In this document: positions 31,272 through 33,836 of the stretch, in pieces | Numbering within the stretch: position 1 is the stretch's first letter | Layout: each line of letters opens with the position of its first letter | Source of the DNA: an uncultured Clostridia bacterium | GTDB lineage: Bacteria; Bacillota; Clostridia; Christensenellales; CAG-314 | Length of the DNA stretch: 33,836 nt | Direction of reading: 5' to 3' | NCBI GenBank assembly: GCA_947624235.1 | Contig: CANQJK010000014.1 | Location: forward strand, 1-33,836 | Notes under the pieces: generated by a model | What the model was told of the DNA's origin: nothing | Database searches by the model: none | The model's input: the letters and a program-made list of their open reading frames with translations, nothing else | Made by a program: the position numbers and the translations under genes

Positions 31272-33392
31272 ATGCAACAACTGGTCAAAAAACTCAACGA
31301 AATGAAAAAACTCAGAAAAATGACGCTCAAACAACTTGCCGAGGCAAGCGGGCTGACGCTGGGCACCGTCTTCAAGATCATGAGCGGAGAACTGCAAAAA
31401 ATAATGCCCGACAAGCTGGAAAAACTGGCAAAGGCGTTGGGCGTAAGCACAGAATATCTCACAAGCGCCAGCGTGCCCGTGCGCTCGGACGGGTATCTCG
31501 GTTTGGTGCGCATTGCCTGCATATCCCCCGAGGTAAAGGTGGGCAATTGCGATTTCAACACGCAACAGATAATCGACAAGGCGCAACTCGCCTGCAAAAA
31601 CGGCGTAAAGATTGCGCTGTTTCCCGAACTTTGCATAACGGGCTACACCTGCGGAGATCTGTTCTTTCAGGACGCTCTTCGCAACAGCGCGCTATCCAAC
31701 CTGGACAGGCTTCGCTCTGAAACGGAGGATATGGACATGGTTTTGATCGTGGGCTTACCGCTTATCGGAAGTTTCGGCAGGCTGTACAACGTCGCCGTGG
31801 TGCTCTACCGCGGAAAGATACTGGGCGTAGTGCCCAAAAAGAACCTGCCCAACTACAACGAATTTATGGAAAAGCGTCTGTTTTGCGAATACAGTGGCGA
31901 AAACACTGTCATCAACGTTTTGGGCGAGGAGGTGCCCTTTGGCGTAAAACTCGTGTTTGCCGACTCCCTTCACCCCGAGGTGCGCTTTGGCGTGGAGATA
32001 TGCGAGGACGTGTGGGTAGCCGACTCCCCCTCCATTCAACATTCTCTTGCGGGAGCAAACGCCGTGTTCAACCTGTCGGCAAGCAACGAAACGGCGGTAA
32101 AAAGTCAATACCGCAAAAAGATGATAGAGATACAATCGGCAAAATGCGGTCTCGTGTACGCCTACTGCTCCTCCGGCATGTCCGAATCCACCGCTTCTAC
32201 GGTGTTTTCGGCGCACAACATCATCTGCGAAAACGGCGAATGTCTGGACGAATCCAAGCCCTTTGGCAACGGTTATGCCGAAGCGTGCGTAGACTTCGAC
32301 TTTGTGGAAAACGAGCGCGCGCGCCTCGACCACTCTGCCGTACCGCAAGGCTACGACTACATACGCTTTGAAATGCCCCTGGGACGTGCCGTTCGCCAAT
32401 ACGACGCACACCCCTTTGTCCCCAAAGAAAACGCCCATGAAGTGTACGAACAAATACTCAACGTGCTGTCATACGGGCTCAAAAAACGCGTGGAGCACAT
32501 CAATGCAAGCAAACTTGTGTTGGGCGTGTCGGGCGGATCGGACAGCACCCTCGCATTGTTGGTGTGCAAGCGCGCCCTCAAATTGCTCAAACGTCCCGCT
32601 TCGGACATTTTGGCTGTAACGATGCCCTGCTTCGGCACCAGCGAAAGGACGCTGAACAACAGCATAACGCTGTCTAACGCGCTGGGCGCCACCCTGCAAA
32701 AAATTGACATAAGCGCAAGCGTAACTCAGCACCTCAAAGACATCGGACACGACATGACGCCCGACGTCACCTTTGAAAACGCTCAGGCACGCGAACGCAC
32801 GCAGGTGTTGATGGACCTTGCCAACGCCCACAACGGCTTGGTGATTGGCACGGGAGACATGTCGGAAAGCGCGCTGGGTTGGTGCACCTACAACGGCGAC
32901 CAAATGAGCATGTACAACGTGCTGTCCTCAGTGCCCAAAACGCTGGTAAAAAAGCTTATCGCCTACTGCGCAGACACAGCACAAGGCAACTTGAAAACTG
33001 TGTTGCGCGACATCCTCGACACCCCCGTAAGCCCCGAACTGTTGCCTCCCGACCAACAGGGCAACATTGCGCAGATAACGGAAAACTCCGTCGGTCCCTA
33101 CGAACTGCACGACTACTTTTTGTACATGTTGGTGCGCAAAGGTTTCAGCCCCGCAAAGGTGGCGGAAATGGCGTCGATATCCTTTGAGTGGACCTACGAC
33201 AAGCCGACCATCATCAAATGGTTGAGATTTTTCATCAAGCGACTGTTCAGTCAACAATTCAAGCGCAACGCCGTTGCAGACGGGGTACGGCTCGGTTCGG
33301 TGGACATGTCCAAGTTGAGTTTGCGCCTGCCCTCAGACGCAGATTGCTCTGTGTGGCTTGCCGAATTGGACGTTTTGGAAACTATTTGGTGA
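31272..33392 (+). CDS. nadE: Glutamine-dependent NAD+ synthetase with N-terminal XRE-type HTH
   Basis: A 706-residue protein; the ATG at 31272 follows AGGAG by 5 bases. Residues 1-65 form a Cro/C1-type helix-turn-helix (LAEASGLTLGTVFKIMSG, then LEKLAKALGVSTEYL). The nitrilase-type glutaminase follows, with Glu119 in FPELCITGYTCGDLF, Lys189 in VPKKNLP and Cys244 in GVEICEDVW. The synthetase domain has the pyrophosphatase loop SGGSDS at 420-425. All catalytic residues are present, so it should convert nicotinic-acid adenine dinucleotide to NAD+ using glutamine ammonia. Bacterial enzymes of this class normally begin at the glutaminase; the DNA-binding domain is extra. A repeat-rich region of about 900 bp lies directly upstream, and trmB follows. 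Confidence 0.95.
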   Translation: MQQLVKKLNEMKKLRKMTLKQLAEASGLTLGTVFKIMSGELQKIMPDKLEKLAKALGVSTEYLTSASVPVRSDGYLGLVRIACISPEVKVGNCDFNTQQIIDKAQLACKNGVKIALFPELCITGYTCGDLFFQDALRNSALSNLDRLRSETEDMDMVLIVGLPLIGSFGRLYNVAVVLYRGKILGVVPKKNLPNYNEFMEKRLFCEYSGENTVINVLGEEVPFGVKLVFADSLHPEVRFGVEICEDVWVADSPSIQHSLAGANAVFNLSASNETAVKSQYRKKMIEIQSAKCGLVYAYCSSGMSESTASTVFSAHNIICENGECLDESKPFGNGYAEACVDFDFVENERARLDHSAVPQGYDYIRFEMPLGRAVRQYDAHPFVPKENAHEVYEQILNVLSYGLKKRVEHINASKLVLGVSGGSDSTLALLVCKRALKLLKRPASDILAVTMPCFGTSERTLNNSITLSNALGATLQKIDISASVTQHLKDIGHDMTPDVTFENAQARERTQVLMDLANAHNGLVIGTGDMSESALGWCTYNGDQMSMYNVLSSVPKTLVKKLIAYCADTAQGNLKTVLRDILDTPVSPELLPPDQQGNIAQITENSVGPYELHDYFLYMLVRKGFSPAKVAEMASISFEWTYDKPTIIKWLRFFIKRLFSQQFKRNAVADGVRLGSVDMSKLSLRLPSDADCSVWLAELDVLETIW

Positions 33393-33402
33393 CGCCGTGC
33401 GA

Positions 33403-33836
33403 ATGAGACTTAAAAAACACCTTGAAGAACGCATTGCAAGTTGCAACGACATCTTGCTTGCGCGCGAGGGTGACGGATATTTTAGCCTGACGGAGGAGGA
33501 AAAACTCGCCTACCGCATTTATCCCGAGCAGGTTTTCGGCAACGACCACCCACTGCTGTTGGAAATCGGTTGCGGAAAGGGCGCTTGGGCTATCGGAACG
33601 GCGTTGAAACGTCCGCAGTGCAACATTTTTGCCGTGGAAAAATTGAGCAACGTCATCGTGGTAGCATGCGAACAGGCGCAACAGTTGCACTTGCCCAATT
33701 TGCGATTTTTGAATGTGCGGGCTGAGAACCTCGACAGATACCTTCCGCCCCGCTCCGTTGCGGAGATACACCTCAATTTCAGTTGCCCCTTCCCCAAAAA
33801 GACCTACGCCAACCGCCGACTTACAAGCGCAAACTA
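33403..33836 (+). CDS. trmB: tRNA (guanine-N7-)-methyltransferase, 3' end outside window
   Basis: The first 144 codons of TrmB, which methylates G46 of tRNA using S-adenosylmethionine. The SAM-binding motif is LEIGCGKGAWAIGTA, followed by IFAVEK and NVRAENLDRYL. The family signature that reads NFSDPWPKKRH in B. subtilis is NFSCPFPKKTYANRRLTS here, with cysteine in place of the aspartate proposed as catalytic. The ATG at 33403 starts 10 bases after the NAD+ synthetase stop with no strong ribosome site; GTG at 33397 is in frame and possible. The gene is probably cotranscribed with nadE. Confidence 0.9.
   Translation, partial: MRLKKHLEERIASCNDILLAREGDGYFSLTEEEKLAYRIYPEQVFGNDHPLLLEIGCGKGAWAIGTALKRPQCNIFAVEKLSNVIVVACEQAQQLHLPNLRFLNVRAENLDRYLPPRSVAEIHLNFSCPFPKKTYANRRLTSAN

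Overview
The window looks like the chromosome of an uncultured clostridial bacterium (Bacillota). The reasons are strong AGGAGG-type ribosome-binding sites, textbook sigma-70 promoters (TTGACA, 17 bp, TATAAT), an RNase J with a long basic N-terminus, and a sporulation-type polysaccharide deacetylase. Base composition is moderate. Long intergenic gaps are filled with repeats, which is unusual for this group. The assignment is inference from gene content; no rRNA is present to test it.

Layout, left to right. Positions 1-1848 (-) hold an RNase J cut by the window edge. 1970-3030 is a repeat-filled gap. 3033-4847 (-) is a two-gene membrane-protein operon whose promoter sits almost on the start codon. 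5293-5486 is a hairpin-rich non-coding stretch. 5492-14091 (-) is a compact phage head module transcribed leftwards: large terminase, small-terminase-like protein, zinc-finger protein, portal, scaffold, major capsid protein, a 107-residue unknown, head-tail adaptor, beta-propeller-like hub and coiled-coil protein. The order resembles P22 genes 2/3, 1, 8, 5, 4, 10, but no tail-spike, lysis, replication, repressor or integrase gene is visible. A sigma-like helix-turn-helix gene (16085-16504, -), resembling phage late-gene activators, lies upstream.

14171-14860 and 16701-18100 are two arrays of a degenerate decamer kept in strict 10-bp register, about 69 and 140 units. Only one 1-bp slip is visible, in a run of A. 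Each array lies upstream of a rightward gene for a secreted, C-terminally membrane-anchored SH3-like protein (15016-15741 and 18358-20256). A separate tandem array of about 62 bp units with two small palindromes lies at 15780-16027.

20257-21390 is another repeat-filled gap. 21392-22802 (-) holds polysaccharide deacetylase and an SSB-like double-OB protein. 22937-26808 (-) is a tightly coupled operon of ClpP, a protein with Sel1-like repeats and a degenerate Clp/HSP100-like AAA+ module, and a VirD4/TraG-type ATPase lacking membrane segments. A perfect-consensus promoter 670 bp upstream drives it through a leader of tandem repeats. 28188-28262 (-) is tRNA-Asn, followed by an AAA/DUF4143 protein (28461-29717, -). 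A mosaic of repeated modules forms a leader of about 970 bp for an NAD+ synthetase that carries an N-terminal XRE-type DNA-binding domain (31272-33392, +). It is followed by a partial trmB.

Candidates for undescribed biology are the decamer arrays paired with SH3-like surface proteins, the ClpP / pseudo-unfoldase / VirD4 operon, the HTH-NadE fusion with its repeat leader, and an interspersed family of nested hairpins whose stems show compensatory changes between copies.
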